Below, piece after piece: positions 22,527 to 33,959 of a stretch of 64,000 nucleotides of DNA. The notes beneath the pieces were generated by a model, which did not search any database, was not told the origin of the DNA, and saw only the letters and a list, made by a program, of their open reading frames with translations. Position 1 is the first letter of the stretch. The number at the start of each line of letters is the position of its first letter. A program made the position numbers and the translations under genes. The DNA is from Hofstenia miamia (Eukaryota; Xenacoelomorpha; Acoela; Hofsteniidae). The stretch spans positions 33,414-97,413 of the forward strand of contig CABFPE010001037.1 of assembly GCA_900660155.1 (NCBI GenBank), written 5' to 3'.

Positions 22527-25419
22527 TACATATATATACAGTATGTCACAAAAGCTTGTGGACCCCGAAGCTTTTTTCTCTAAAATACTGATTGCGTTCA
22601 TTATATTGAATGAAATGAAGGGAAATTTGAACAAAATATATTTTAATACGCATAAAAACTGTAATTACAGTAGATTAACATGAAAATTACAAAATTTATG
22701 AGAGAAAGCGTAAATAATAAACCTTCTAAAGTTATTGTCACCTTTGAAAACAACAACAAAAATGCATTCATATTCAATATTTGGTGTGTGAACCCTTGTT
22801 TTCGATGACTGCAGCAAGTCTTCGTGGCATATAATCAACTACATATGCACATGGTGTTGGTAAGATCGACAATCATTCCTCCTGGATGACTCTTTTCAAC
22901 TGGGCTTTACTGCGCGGTTTTTTCTCTTCTACTTTCCGATTTCAAACTCCCCATAGATGTTCTATCGGATTCAAATCCGGCGACATACTGGGCCATGGCA
23001 ATACCTTTACCTTACTTTATGAAAGGTATATGGTTGACAACTTAGATTGTTGTTTGGGGTTGAAAGATGGCCCCTTCCCATGCATTTGAGACTCCTCAGC
23101 ATCCTGTTCTTTAATATGTCGCAGTAATTCTTTGAATCCATCTTTCCTTCTATAAATTCTAATTACCCGACACCTCCACTACTCATGCATCCCCATATCA
23201 TGACACATCCACCTCGGTGTTTCACAGTCGGCTTGGTACAATACTCACGATAGGCTTCTCCTGGTAGAAGCCAAACTCATTGAATGCCATCTGACCCAAA
23301 CAGGTTAATTTTTGTCTGGTTTGACCACAGTATATTCTTCAAAAAGGTAGGTTCCTTTATCGGTGGATGTTGGCTAACAAATGGCAATTGGATTTGTGTC
23401 TGTCACTCAAAAGGGTTTTCTTCCGAGGAATCCGTCGACGTAGGCCATTGTTGTTCAGGATTCAACGAATTGTTTGGACAGATAGTCTTACCAGTAGCAG
23501 AAAACACTTCGTCTGCCAACGATGAAGCACTTCGACATCTATCTTTTTTCACACATTGCTCAATGTGACGACTATCCCGGGTAGTCAAGAGGGAAGGACG
23601 ACCTGCGCGACGGCTAGCCCTCACAGTATCAGTGCTCTTAAACTTCTGAACCACTTTTGCCACTATTTGTGCTAATCTGAAGTTTTGCAGTTATTTTTTA
23701 TATCCTAGACTAGTGCTGTGCAATTGAACAACAATCATTTTCAAATCATGTGATAACTCTATATTTGGCCCCATTTCTCTCCAATAATGATAGCTCCTTT
23801 ACAACGCAACGTCTTCGCTTTAGGTTCTTTTATAGTGTGAAATAATTGAAGACACTGTTTGCTGTGATAAGTTAAGAAATTTGCATTTTTTTTCTGTGGA
23901 ACTCTTTCCAGAAATTTTGAAACTAAGTTTTACCACGCATTTTACGGTGAATAATGATATAAGTGCTCAGCAATTGTCAGAAATGTTAAGCTTAGACCTA
24001 AATGCTAACAGGCACATTTTAAACTTAAGCATTCACACTTTCAAAGTACTAGTAACAACGAAGAGAACAATGTTAATGCGAAAAACATTAGCCCAAACTA
24101 TTATGCACACGGCTGTACATAATTTTGAGTGTATTGTAAATTACATTTTCTGTATATCTCCTGAAATATTAAGTAACTAATTTGTAGCAACATAGAGCAC
24201 ATACATTTTAATACAACTCTACTGAAAATTTCGTTTAATTTCATTCATAGTAACGACCGCAATCACTATTTTAAGGAAAAATACTTAGGGATGTACAAAC
24301 TTTTGTGATATACTGTATATATATATACAAACATTGTATTAAAAACATCATTAATCAGTTTTCGACGCTACATTTCCTATGGTATGTGTTTTCGTATTTG
24401 ACTGTGTACCATAGATGGAACCGGTAGACATTTTTAACAACCCAACCCAACTGGTTTTATTTCCAAACCGGTTGGGTTACCGGTTGAACCGGTTATTGAA
24501 GCTAAAAATTTTATCGCTACCGGTCGAGCAAAAATAAAGCAGGGATGCCAAAAAAAACTAGCAATTTTTTCTACTGAAATTTTTTTAAGCCCATATTTTA
24601 TTAGCAGAACAGTTACAACGAACCAGGGGCGTTTTCAAAGAAGGGGGTCTGGGGTGCAGACCGGCATAGCCCCCTTGCTAGAAAATAGTTTACGATATCG
24701 CTCGCTGTCATAGTGTCATTCATTATTCGCTGCTCTCTCTACTAGTGGTAAAAGCAAATATGCGAAATGAATGTATTAGACGACTTCGTCGTGACACAAT
24801 TTTTTTTCTTATAATATATTAGTAAAAATCCTTTTTACTTTCCTTGAAACGGAGATATAAATTCTGTCCTACAGACAGCCACGGTTTGTGGAGGACTTAA
24901 AAAAACCGGTCAACCGGTTTCACGAAATTTACGACCCAACCCAACCGGTACCGGTTAATACCAGTCAACCCAACCTGCTTCCATCTATGCTGTGTACTCT
25001 CAATTATGCAAAAACCTTCAAGAATATTTCATGTGACATGTTAAGCAAATTCAAAATACCTTTATTAGTCCCACACAATTCTGCATTTAAGGAAATATGA
25101 AAAGTGTTAGTTACAGGGTGCTTTTGTTATTATAAATTGAACATCAATAATTAATAAATCTTCTAATTCTAGTGTCATATTTTTTAGCAGGATAACTTGT
25201 TTGGGATTTCTGAAGACTCCAATCAATGCGTCTGTTGATGAGATACAAGAATTTGATTCATTGGTTGCATACATACAGTCAATTACTAAGCCTGTTACTA
25301 TCCCTTGGATGAGTGACTCCCTACCCCTTCCTACAGTTCTTACATTTAAGTCTAACCCTGATAAGTCTGCGAAACGAAAAGCGCGCAAAGCACAATGTAA
25401 AATGAAAAAGACTAAATAA
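18203..25419 (+). CDS. RPP38: Probable RNase P/MRP subunit p38 (L7Ae family), two exons
   Basis: Exon 1 is 18203-18540 and exon 2 is 25191-25419. Donor ATAAG|GTAC and acceptor TTTTTAGCAG|G join in frame as AG+G, giving 188 residues. Residues about 46-118 form an L7Ae/L30e/Gadd45 domain: SLKRFFQLGINDVIKGVEAS, then LVIVDDGLQPKILRQHF, then VVGLSCELKPFFKI continuing across the junction into RITCLGFLK. After it come PVTIPWMSD and a Lys/Arg-rich tail (KSAKRKARKAQCKMKKTK), as in Rpp38. Rpp38 binds the kink-turn of RNase P and MRP RNAs in the nucleolus and helps tRNA and rRNA processing. Another L7Ae relative is the alternative, but the basic tail and PWM segment favour p38. A TTGTTTTCAG site lies 23 nt before the ATG. 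The 6.65 kb intron holds a piggyBac, a Tc1, a hAT MITE and some unassigned sequence (18541-20200, with a minus-strand open patch near 19057-19600). Confidence 0.72.
20211..20421 (+). other. TATA box followed by short exon-like ORF
   Basis: TATAAATA at 20211 is followed by an ATG (20251) whose frame hits TAG after four codons, then stays open to 20421 (SASFDEAVTKVFDSMDKDPD, then a Lys/Arg stretch). The end CACG|GTATGA could act as a splice donor. It lies in the RPP38 intron, just past the 3' end of the piggyBac transposase. It could be part of that element or a decayed gene; no family is recognised. Confidence 0.3.
20624..22291 (-). pseudogene. piggyBac-type transposase, frameshifted
   Basis: The minus strand reads an acidic N-terminus (RPPNRLRDQLDPLMYNSSDD, 22291-21956), then MPRLEYYW (the site-entry block), QDLVIDEGIVPRQVRL (the first catalytic Asp region), LDDGIYLCGTLRANKRHI, DIIMLSIWPDHVG (third Asp region), NVKKGIDVSDQLASYYSPRR, and a C-terminal Cys-rich finger (RCVRCNDE...YCIRCEGSSSYCLECF) ending near 20624. 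These come in the piggyBac (DDE_Tnp_1_7) order. Several frameshifts and stops make it inactive. I could not identify the terminal inverted repeats or TTAA flanks with confidence. Confidence 0.8.
22407..22538. repeat. (TA)n tracts with a misjoin at N 22454
   Basis: A TA tract followed by CAGTATGTCACAAAAGC ends at a single N (22454). A second TA tract then leads to the same CAGTATGTCACAAAAGC (22539 on). The repeated Tc1 end before the N is probably an unmerged contig end rather than a second transposon. Confidence 0.65.
22539..24315 (-). mobile_element. Tc1-like transposon, inactive transposase
   Basis: Inverted ends CAGTATGTCACAAAAGCTTG (left) and CAGTATATCACAAAAGTTTG (right, inverted) are flanked by TA. 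The 1777-bp length is normal for Tc1. The transposase reads on the minus strand: N-terminal helix-turn-helix FKSTDTVRASRRAGRPSLL (23663 on), LWSNQTKINLFGSDGIQ (about 23300), GGCVMIWGCMSSGG, and WPSMSPDLNPIEHLWG (about 22990-22945). The first catalytic position reads SNQ where Tc1 has SDE, so Asp is lost, and frames are broken. It sits in a TA microsatellite inside the RPP38 intron. Confidence 0.88.
24410..24989. mobile_element. hAT-like MITE (580 bp) with 8-bp TSD
   Basis: The ends CATAGATGGAACCGG and (inverted) CATAGATGGAAGCAGG are flanked by identical CTGTGTAC octamers (24402-24409 and 24990-24997). Inside both ends lie inverted clusters of AACCGGTT and CCCAACCCAAC words, forming a long imperfect palindrome. 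No transposase. It lies in the RPP38 intron about 200 bp before exon 2. Confidence 0.72.
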
Positions 25420-25893
25420 CTCATGTGCATGACATTATGTCCGTCATTAATTTTGATTGTTTCATTAAATTTATAAGTCATTTTAGGCCTTTTCTTCATT
25501 AACGAATTTAATGGACATTCCTGTTATTAAATTTAGGTCAAACCTCTACTACCCGCATAATGTTTTTAAGGTTGTGACCTAGGATTATCACTTGTCAAAA
25601 AAAATTACTAAACCAATTATAATTTTTACATTGCCCTTCTGATAAACATGTTAAATGATAGCTATGTAAAAAACAAACAATAACAATCAGTAGACCTATC
25701 ATTTACCATTGAATTTCAGAAATGTGGGAGCACAAAGAATATTTGTTAGAAATTTACATGTTTTAAGATTCAAATAACGATTATAATCTACCAATTTCAT
25801 CACAATCTTTAGACGTGTTTTCCAGTTTTCTTCTATTTTATTTTCCTTTCTTTCTGGTTCTCTTTTGTGTGACTAGTTAGAGAAAATAGGTGA

Positions 25894-25922
25894 ATTATTA
25901 TTACTACTACTACTACTACTAC

Positions 25923-25971
<49 letters not shown>

Positions 25972-25980
25972 GTTGTTGTT
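25894..25980. repeat. Compound trinucleotide microsatellite
   Basis: An (ATT), (ACT), (ATT), (GTT) run lies directly upstream of cytochrome b5, ending about 45 bp before its start codon. Confidence 0.95.
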
Positions 25981-26025
25981 CTGAATCTGAAAATGTTAAA
26001 TTTATTTCTCAATTTGCTTTAGTCA

Positions 26026-26583
26026 ATGAGTGTAGATGAGAATCTCACCATCTACCGCCTTTCTGATCTATCTCAACATCGATCGCCCTCTTCTCTTTGG
26101 CTAGCAATAAATAACAAGGTTTATGATGTTACTGGCTTCTTGTCGGAACATCCTGGTGGTCCTGAAGTTTTGGGCGAAGTCGCAGGTAGAGATGCATCAG
26201 AAGCATTTGAAGACGTTGGACATTCTGAAGATGCTAAGTTAGCAAATTTATATTTACTTGTTTATTTAATGAATTTGTTTAAATTTTAGAATATTGCTGC
26301 ACATTTAATTTTTCAATTCTGATAATAAGACGAAGCAATGATATTTTTTGTATGAATATGCAGTTTTATTTGTTGCGTTGCATAAGTGCTTCATAGTATA
26401 TGGATTTAATTTATGTTTTTAATATTTTCCTTTCTTAGGTCAATGATGAGTCAGTACTGTATCGGCAGGTTACATCCAGAAGACTGCAGAGAACTTGGCA
26501 AAAAGTCTGACAACAGTCAAACTGCAGTTATAGTGATAATAATTATTGTATTTTTAGCATTTTTAGCCTATCTCATGTTATAG
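26026..26583 (+). CDS. Cytochrome b5, microsomal tail-anchored type, two exons
   Basis: Exon 1 is 26026-26237 and exon 2 is 26439-26583. Joining GATGCTAA|GTTAGC to TTTCTTAG|GTCAATG restores frame (…EDAKSMMSQY…) for a 118-residue protein. The heme-binding domain has the axial ligands His42 in EHPGG and His66 in VGHSEDA, and the usual [15 protein letters not shown] strand-helix. The C-terminus is a single hydrophobic helix ([20 protein letters not shown]) with almost no residues after it, the signature of a tail-anchored ER or outer-mitochondrial b5. It carries electrons to desaturases and cytochrome P450s. The retained-intron frame stops at 26289. A TTGCTTTAG acceptor-like site ends 3 nt before the ATG, suggesting an upstream non-coding exon or trans-splicing. 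No damage is seen. Confidence 0.93.
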
Positions 26584-26617
26584 ATCACAGCCAATAGATA
26601 TTATTTTATTCAAATAT

Positions 26618-27670
26618 TTGTTTTTGTTGAATATATTGTTTAATTATGATTCAATTCAAAATTTAGAGGAATGGTCGATTGAAAACAGTCTCCCGTTTAA
26701 TTTTGAAAAGACTACATTAAGTTTCTTTTCGATTCGAATATCAGCTCAAATCGTAGACCAGATATTTTATTCTCTAATCGCCAACTTATTTATTCTGAAT
26801 ATGTTTTACATACTGAAAATATTTCTTGGTCCTGACTTTCAAAATCAGAGAAGACATTTATATGATGAAAAGCATTCCATGCACATTGCCCATTCACATT
26901 AAGAAAATTTTTTATCCTATATTTTTCCATGCTCATGTAGGCCTCCCCTGTTTGATAACCTTCTAAAGGCTACATAAAACTGCTAGAAGAGCTTAGAAAC
27001 AATGTATTGCGCAGCATTATAATATTATTTAGATCCGATTTGTAGTAATCATTATAAAATTTGCTCCAATGATAATCATCTCATGAATTCAAAGAAAGCA
27101 ACATATCTTGGTGTAACATTCACTGATTCTCTTGACTTTTCAGATTAACTCAGTTAAAAAATACGCAAATTTTCCATNCCTCGTAACTCTTATAAATTAT
27201 ATGAGAGCTTACATATACGGAATAATTGGATATGGCTCACATCTTGCGATAGGACAGTATTTCTTAAGATCGAAAATTGAAACTTTATTCATCTGGGAAA
27301 TTGAACAGGTAGCAGAGATTTCTCGTTCTTCACATGTTAGCGAGTTTTACAAACATTCAAGATACTTAAGCCTACTCTTTATATTATATACTTATCTTTT
27401 CTATATTTTATTGCTGTAATTTCAGGTAAAAATTCAACCTTCTCAGATCTGGTGGCAAAAAAACTCAAATTTAATAGAAAGCAATGCAAATATGTCACAA
27501 TTAAAAACACACATGGAGGAAGTTCGTTCTTTATTAAAGCTGCGGACATTTTTAACAAACTGCCAGTTAGCATCAGGCAAAACCACAGTTCTGAAATAGA
27601 AATTAAAAATTACTTCTATGAAGTTGAAATAATATGCAAGGATTATTCGCAAAACTTTCATGTTGATTAA
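26618..27670 (+). pseudogene. LINE reverse transcriptase C-terminal half
   Basis: The plus frames read LEEWSIENSLPFNFEKTTL (just after where YADD should be), KKATYLGVTFTDSLDFS (27080 on), IYGIIGYGSHL and ISRSSHVSEFYKHSRYLSLL, then SSFFIKAADIFNKLPVSIRQ up to a stop at 27670. These are the thumb and C-terminal blocks of a jockey/CR1-like LINE. Frameshifts, missing parts and an N at 27178 are present. Confidence 0.7.
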
Positions 27671-27769
27671 AAAGAGTAATCTGTTGCAAGTGTTTGTTAT
27701 TTTGTTATTTAACTTTGTAGTTTATAGTTTGCTAACAAAGCGCATTGACTAGTAATAGTATTAGTAAAA

Positions 27770-28715
27770 ATGTGGAAATAGCTTTCTAGACTTAGGCAAT
27801 GCTTTCAATAGTATTTCGCATTTGTTTATTGACTTCAATCAAGAAGTAATACTTATAATAGACAGTTTTCTGGTAAGCAAGCAAGCATCAAAGTGTCAAG
27901 ATTGAAAATGTTTACTCAGATTACCAATTGATAACGCGTGGCATCCCATAGTGCTTGGGCCAATTATATTTAATATTTTTATTAATGATATCGTAGATGC
28001 AATTAGTAAGTTTCAAATAGTCCAATATGCAGATGATACGTGCATTTTTTGTCAATAGTAAAACGATGCTCTTAAAAACTAAGCAATGAATTGATTGAAT
28101 TAAAACCATGGTTTGACAAAAACGAAATAACCCTAAATTTTAATAAAACCAACTTTATATTATTGGAATAGCATGCACATTCCAATGCAACATATATCTA
28201 TATACTTGTACGTAACTAATAATATAACATTAAACTTTAAGGAATTCTAGAATCTAAAGTAAGAAATTTAGCAGGTTTAAGCTCAAGACTGAAATTAATT
28301 AAAAATTGCATTCCACAAGATTTTTTTTAGTTAATTATACTTATTCAGATATTCATAGAATTTTAAGCTATGGCTCAACTTTGTATAGAAAATTATGAAC
28401 TTGCCTGGAATCGCATTGATAATGACTAACTGGACAATTGAAATAATTGCAGACATTCCTCAATTTACGCATGTTATAAATCTGAAAATGAAATTGTATA
28501 GTTTTGCAAAATATTTTGCCTCAAATTTTTTCACAAAATGATATTTTTCACAATTTAAATTATAATAAAAGATTGCTTTGGAAAAAACTCATTTTTAACC
28601 TTGCTTCTGTAATTTTTAATGAATTTCCATTACACATTAGATACAAGCAAGAAATACTTAGAGAATTTTAGATTCTCACAGCTTGCTAAAGCAGTTAACA
28701 AATGAAATTTGTAGT
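27770..28715 (+). pseudogene. Second LINE reverse transcriptase remnant
   Basis: The plus frames read LGNAFNSISHLFIDF (palm motif A region), SDYQLITRGIPYSAWAN, and FQIVQYADDTCIFCQ, where the YADD active site is intact (about 28012-28052). Then come LKPWFDKNEITLNFNKTNF and a diffuse C-terminal region to about 28715. It has the same orientation and LINE type as the preceding fragment. Many stops. Confidence 0.7.
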
Positions 28716-29816
28716 ATTTAGTATTGTAGTTTAAAACGATTTATTATCGACTACAAAGAAGTAGTAGTTGTAGCATTATTTATTGAACCTGGTGTAAAAA
28801 AATAAGTTTTGACCACAATATGAACACAAAATTAGTGATTAAGGTATTTTGAACAGAAAAATGAATTGATTTCTGCATATTTCCAAATTGGATTTTTCCA
28901 TAGCAAAGTGGGTTGAGAAACGTAACTGCCGGAAGATTAGATCATTTATTGGATGATCCGAGGTTAATGCTTTCTGAAACAATGTAAAAGCTTTGACATT
29001 GCTTATACTTTATAATGATATTCCCTGAAGATGAACACTACGATACATTCGGCCCTGTTAGAAATTATCTGAAGTATTATAATATTTAAGCATTCCGGCA
29101 ATACGACAAACAGCAGAACAGTACTCCAAAATGCGACAGATAGTTGCTTGAAAACTAATATTGAGTTTTCTAGCTTCAAAAAATTTGTGTAATATGATGA
29201 GTTCATGTAATAGTTGGTATTTTTTCACGCAACATAGTCAATGTAACAGTTCAATTTCAGATTTTAAGACAACCACAGAACACATATTTTGATGTACGAT
29301 ACGATTTCAAGAACGTCGGAAAAAACTGTCTATACTTAGGAAAGTCATCATTGGTTTAAATTTACCAACGTTAATACGCATGTTATTCCCATTATTCCAA
29401 GTGAATAAACTATTCAATTCATTTCAAAAAACGATGAATAAATTGCGTAGTAATCTAGATGTCTTCAGCATATTTGAAAATTGAATTACTGGCAATGCTA
29501 GGTTTTAAATCGCTTAGGAATTTAAAGAAAAGGAGAGGTCAGTAGTATAAATCCGAGTCTATTACTTGGACATTTGACTTTTTGACCTTGGCGGGGATGT
29601 CTGGTGTAGCTATGATGTTTTTGTGCACTTTGGCCGTCTGTCTATCGCTGACGTCATTTGGAATATATTTTTTTGTTGGCAAACAATTTTGTTTGCAGTC
29701 TATTGTTTAAAATATAAGCAATTTTTTTATACATAGAGCTTGAGGAATTTTCAAATTCCCATGAAATTAGGATTGTTGCAATCTATTGTTCAAAATGTAA
29801 CATTTTTATAAACATT
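28716..29816. other. AT-rich non-coding
   Basis: No gene recognised. A weak direct repeat (GCA(G/A)TCTATTGTT(T/C)AAAAT) occurs at about 29697 and 29777. Confidence 0.4.
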
Positions 29817-30378
29817 AAATATATATGTCAATTGAAAAAATAAAAACTTTTTTTAAAAAATGTAATCGATTAATATTTTTTAAGTAAAAATAATATTTAA
29901 AATAAATACATGCTTTCACAGACGCATACTCTCATCATACAGAGAAAACGAACACTTATAAATAACAAATTGATTTACAAAGAAATTCTAAAATGATGAT
30001 AAAATTCATATAATGATTCATCTACAGTTCAATGAACAATGATAATATTCGTCATAACTTCATGTTGGGATGGGAATGCTGTAGGAAACATACGCAATGT
30101 GTATTTGCACGTTATGAATTTCACACGGTAGTATCTAAATTAATGATTAATAAACAAGTCAAACGAGGTGATAGATCACAGTGTAAAACACATGACAATT
30201 AAAATAAATTCAATTATAAATATGTATTAACAAACAAACGACGCTTCTATTTATGATAAAGTATATAATTCATTTAATATCGGACAGCAAATTCGCAGAA
30301 ATTCGTTAAAATAAAATTAATTACGTTTTTAAAAGAAATATCTATAAAACTAAATGGAAATAATATTGCAAAAAGCGT
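29817..30378. repeat. 562-bp block, copy 1, ending at N 30379
   Basis: This block appears identical to 32466-33027. It ends exactly at the single N 30379. Together with copy 2, which begins immediately after N 32465, it looks like overlapping contig ends with another contig placed between them. Confidence 0.85.
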
Positions 30379-30379
30379 N

Positions 30380-32464
30380 TCGTTTCTGTTAAGTAGTATA
30401 CCAAGACAATCAATGCAATGCAAGTATGTCTATATATACATTTATCATATTTATCATTTACATAGACAAAAACATTGGATATATTCAGGAACAAACTTAT
30501 TATTCTGCCTAGTATACATTTGGTAGAGAAACATTTGAAGGTCATACATTTTTGCAGCATCAAAATCATTGGTTTTAAATAGTATTTTAGATTAAATATA
30601 TATTGGTTATTGTTTTTTTAGCAAGCCATCTCTAAGAAATTTCATTTAATTGACATCTTATACACAATACATTATTATTCTGCATTTTACAAAAAATTTA
30701 GAAATAATAATATTTGACTTAAGCCATAATGATCAATATGTAATCATTAATTAAAAAATACATAAGAGTAAAAATTTAGGAATGATAAGAATAATAAAAC
30801 TCCATACTTTTAGTTGAAATATTTTAAGAATTGCAGTATAAACTTCAAATTGTAAGATTAACAAAAAATTTGCTGTATAATTTTTTCCATTAATCTTCGA
30901 AGTCATCTATCAGAAAAATAGCTTCACAAAAATGTGGGAATCTCACTAAAAAAGAGTAAATCTCTATTAAAAATTATTGGATAAAATCACGATACACACT
31001 TATAACTGGATGGTTCTGAAGCACTTAGTATGATTCTTTCATCAAAACTATTTCTAAAAAATGAAGTGCTTTTTAATATAGTTAACGTGTTTATCAAAAG
31101 GGATTCACAAATATTTGGTTTTTGTTATATAATTGAAAATTTATTATTGTTAGTGCAAGTGATTGCTCTCAAAATCCACAGCAGCTTGACTTGAATAAAA
31201 TTGTATTCATTTGGAATAATTGAGCTAAGTATTTCATTGTTAATATTTTTATAGAAAAAGAAATTTGGAACTTTGTTTAATACATGAAATATTTTAAAAG
31301 AACATTTCAAATAACCACCTTAGTAAAATAAAGGATGCCATGATCATCTAGAATATGATGTTTGTTAATTTTCAAATTCTTCATTTAAATGCTAAAATAT
31401 GCAGAATAGAGGGAGTTTTATTTTTAGAAACAGCTTTAGGAATATGTGTCAAAATGATCTAGCGCCAATAATGTCATAGGTGGTTAGAAAATATCTTGTG
31501 GTAGAAATTAAGAAATTAGAGGCCAGATTAAGATACAATTTTGCAAATGAAAATGCTCTATATTTCATTTTCTTTAAGCCAATCTGGCAATTCCATGATA
31601 ATGGTAACAAGAAATTGGCAAAAGCATGATTTCTCATTACTCCATCTTTGATTGATTCCAATGAGCTGACATTGCTAAAATAGTATTAAATCTTATGTTT
31701 GAAATTTAATGGCCTGCTTTTAGATGGAGAAATATTGTATTTTTATAATCAAAGTGCTCTTTAATTTAGTTTAAGAACATTGTGCATCAACTTCACATTT
31801 CTAAACAGTTGTGTTCTAAAGATTCCAATAGCTGGTGTTTAACTGATTGATCTCCTTTGTTCGGACATTGAAGATAGTCCAATATTCTATTGAAAGCCAG
31901 TACTCCTTATGGAAGAGCCTTTTCTATTGTACTCCAGTAAGGCAAATGGAAAATGATTCTTTTAAACAAAATCTTGAGTTATGTTGATACTACTGTCAGA
32001 ATAGTTTAACATTTGAAGTATGAAATGAGATGATATATTTATTCGTGCTAAAAAATTTTCCAGCATTTCTTAGAGTGAAATGCTAATTGATTTGACCAGA
32101 GAGTAGCTTCTCTACAATTTTGATAATGGGTGGTTAGCTAAAATAATGCAAACATTTGAACATATTTATCCAGTAGCCCAATATCAATTATTTTTGTTGA
32201 GAACCCCGATTAGTAGTAAGAGACTGCGGCAATCCTGTCTCTATGGGACACACTCAAGTTCTTGTAACAACTACGACTATTTGCCATGTGTAAATGGACT
32301 GATTCTATTGGACGCCATCTAGTGTCAAAATATTTTTGACAAAACTAAATTGAGCAAATGAATTTTTTGACAAAATTTTTATTTTTGATTGCTAGGATTT
32401 GGGCAAAGTGATATAATTAATGACAAGAAATGTTTTTTTGGCAAAATTAAACAAATACATTGCT
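30380..32464. other. 2085-bp segment bounded by single Ns, probably misplaced contig
   Basis: It is flanked by N 30379 and N 32465 and by the two copies of the 562-bp block. If those copies are one locus, this segment does not belong here or is an alternative haplotype. Its content is AT-rich with no recognised gene. Confidence 0.6.
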
Positions 32465-32465
32465 N

Positions 32466-33027
32466 AAATATATATGTCAATTGAAAAAATAAAAACTTTT
32501 TTTAAAAAATGTAATCGATTAATATTTTTTAAGTAAAAATAATATTTAAAATAAATACATGCTTTCACAGACGCATACTCTCATCATACAGAGAAAACGA
32601 ACACTTATAAATAACAAATTGATTTACAAAGAAATTCTAAAATGATGATAAAATTCATATAATGATTCATCTACAGTTCAATGAACAATGATAATATTCG
32701 TCATAACTTCATGTTGGGATGGGAATGCTGTAGGAAACATACGCAATGTGTATTTGCACGTTATGAATTTCACACGGTAGTATCTAAATTAATGATTAAT
32801 AAACAAGTCAAACGAGGTGATAGATCACAGTGTAAAACACATGACAATTAAAATAAATTCAATTATAAATATGTATTAACAAACAAACGACGCTTCTATT
32901 TATGATAAAGTATATAATTCATTTAATATCGGACAGCAAATTCGCAGAAATTCGTTAAAATAAAATTAATTACGTTTTTAAAAGAAATATCTATAAAACT
33001 AAATGGAAATAATATTGCAAAAAGCGT
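32466..33027. repeat. 562-bp block, copy 2, starting after N 32465
   Basis: See copy 1 at 29817-30378. No differences were noticed on reading both copies. No coding content is recognised. Confidence 0.85.
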
Positions 33028-33732
33028 TAAGAATCAAAACAATATGTGAGATTTAATTATAAAACTATCTTACCAAAAAGTTTAAAATCTTTCATGGTAG
33101 TTGTCTTTCTTTCAGCAATGTGAAATTCCATTATGCTGCTATGTGTACAAAGTTGTACTTCTTCACAGACGAGCTCAACATTACGTGGTTTTATCTATTC
33201 CCATTGTTCAAGTGTCAGAATGTATCCAATCGTAAAGATTGTTATCTACCAAACATGAAATTCAAATCACTTTAACAATTATCACAATTAAATAAAACAC
33301 TTTCAAATCATATAATACTAGAATTTTTTTACAAGTTGGAAAACAATCTCAATTATTATTACAATATGTTTTTCCCAATTTATACTCTAATGTAAATGAA
33401 AGATGCTACAAAACTAAAATATTAATAAAGTAAAACGATTTATCAATCACCGTCTATAGTTGAAATGAAATAAATACTTTTTCAATACATTTTTCTCGTT
33501 GGATTCAAGAATAAAATAATTGCAAGTAGGAATTTTTATATGAAACCTTTCAAGATTGTTGATAGCATGTTTTGTTATTTATATTAGTATCGTAAATTGG
33601 TTGTTAACATTTATTGTTACACATATATACAAAACGTTTAAAAATATTTATTTTATATTTTAAGAAATTGCTTACATTTTAAAATTTCATCGGTGTCTTT
33701 TATATTAAGAATTAAATAAATACAGGGTCTAT
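33028..33732. other. AT-rich non-coding
   Basis: No supported feature. Confidence 0.35.
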
Positions 33733-33930
33733 GACTTTTCAACGTTTGTAGACTTACATTTTATTCCGACGTTTTTCTTTCTTTGAGTTTACATGGTCTG
33801 ACTTTTCCACGTTTGTAGACTTAAATTTTTTTCCGACGTTTTTTCTTTCTTTGAGTTTACATCGTCTGACTTGTCCACGTTTGTAGACTTACATTTTTTT
33901 GACGTCAATCCTTTCTTTCAGTACTGATAT
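33733..33930. repeat. Tandem repeat, 67-68 bp period, nearly three units
   Basis: Units starting at 33733, 33800 and 33868 each contain GACTT(T/G)TC(A/C)ACGTTTGTAGACTT, a GACGT word and (the first two) a CTTTCTTTGAGTTTACAT tail. The third unit is truncated. No coding sense. Confidence 0.85.
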
Positions 33931-33959
33931 ACATTTAATTTTTGCATTTGTATGCGTGA

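Noticed and set aside
22306-22683. ORF with IYIYIY repeats
   Set aside because: Translated TA microsatellite plus Tc1 end.
25107-25499. Minus ORF of 130 codons
   Set aside because: Antisense of RPP38 exon 2, whose splice phase, Lys-rich tail and homology support the plus strand.
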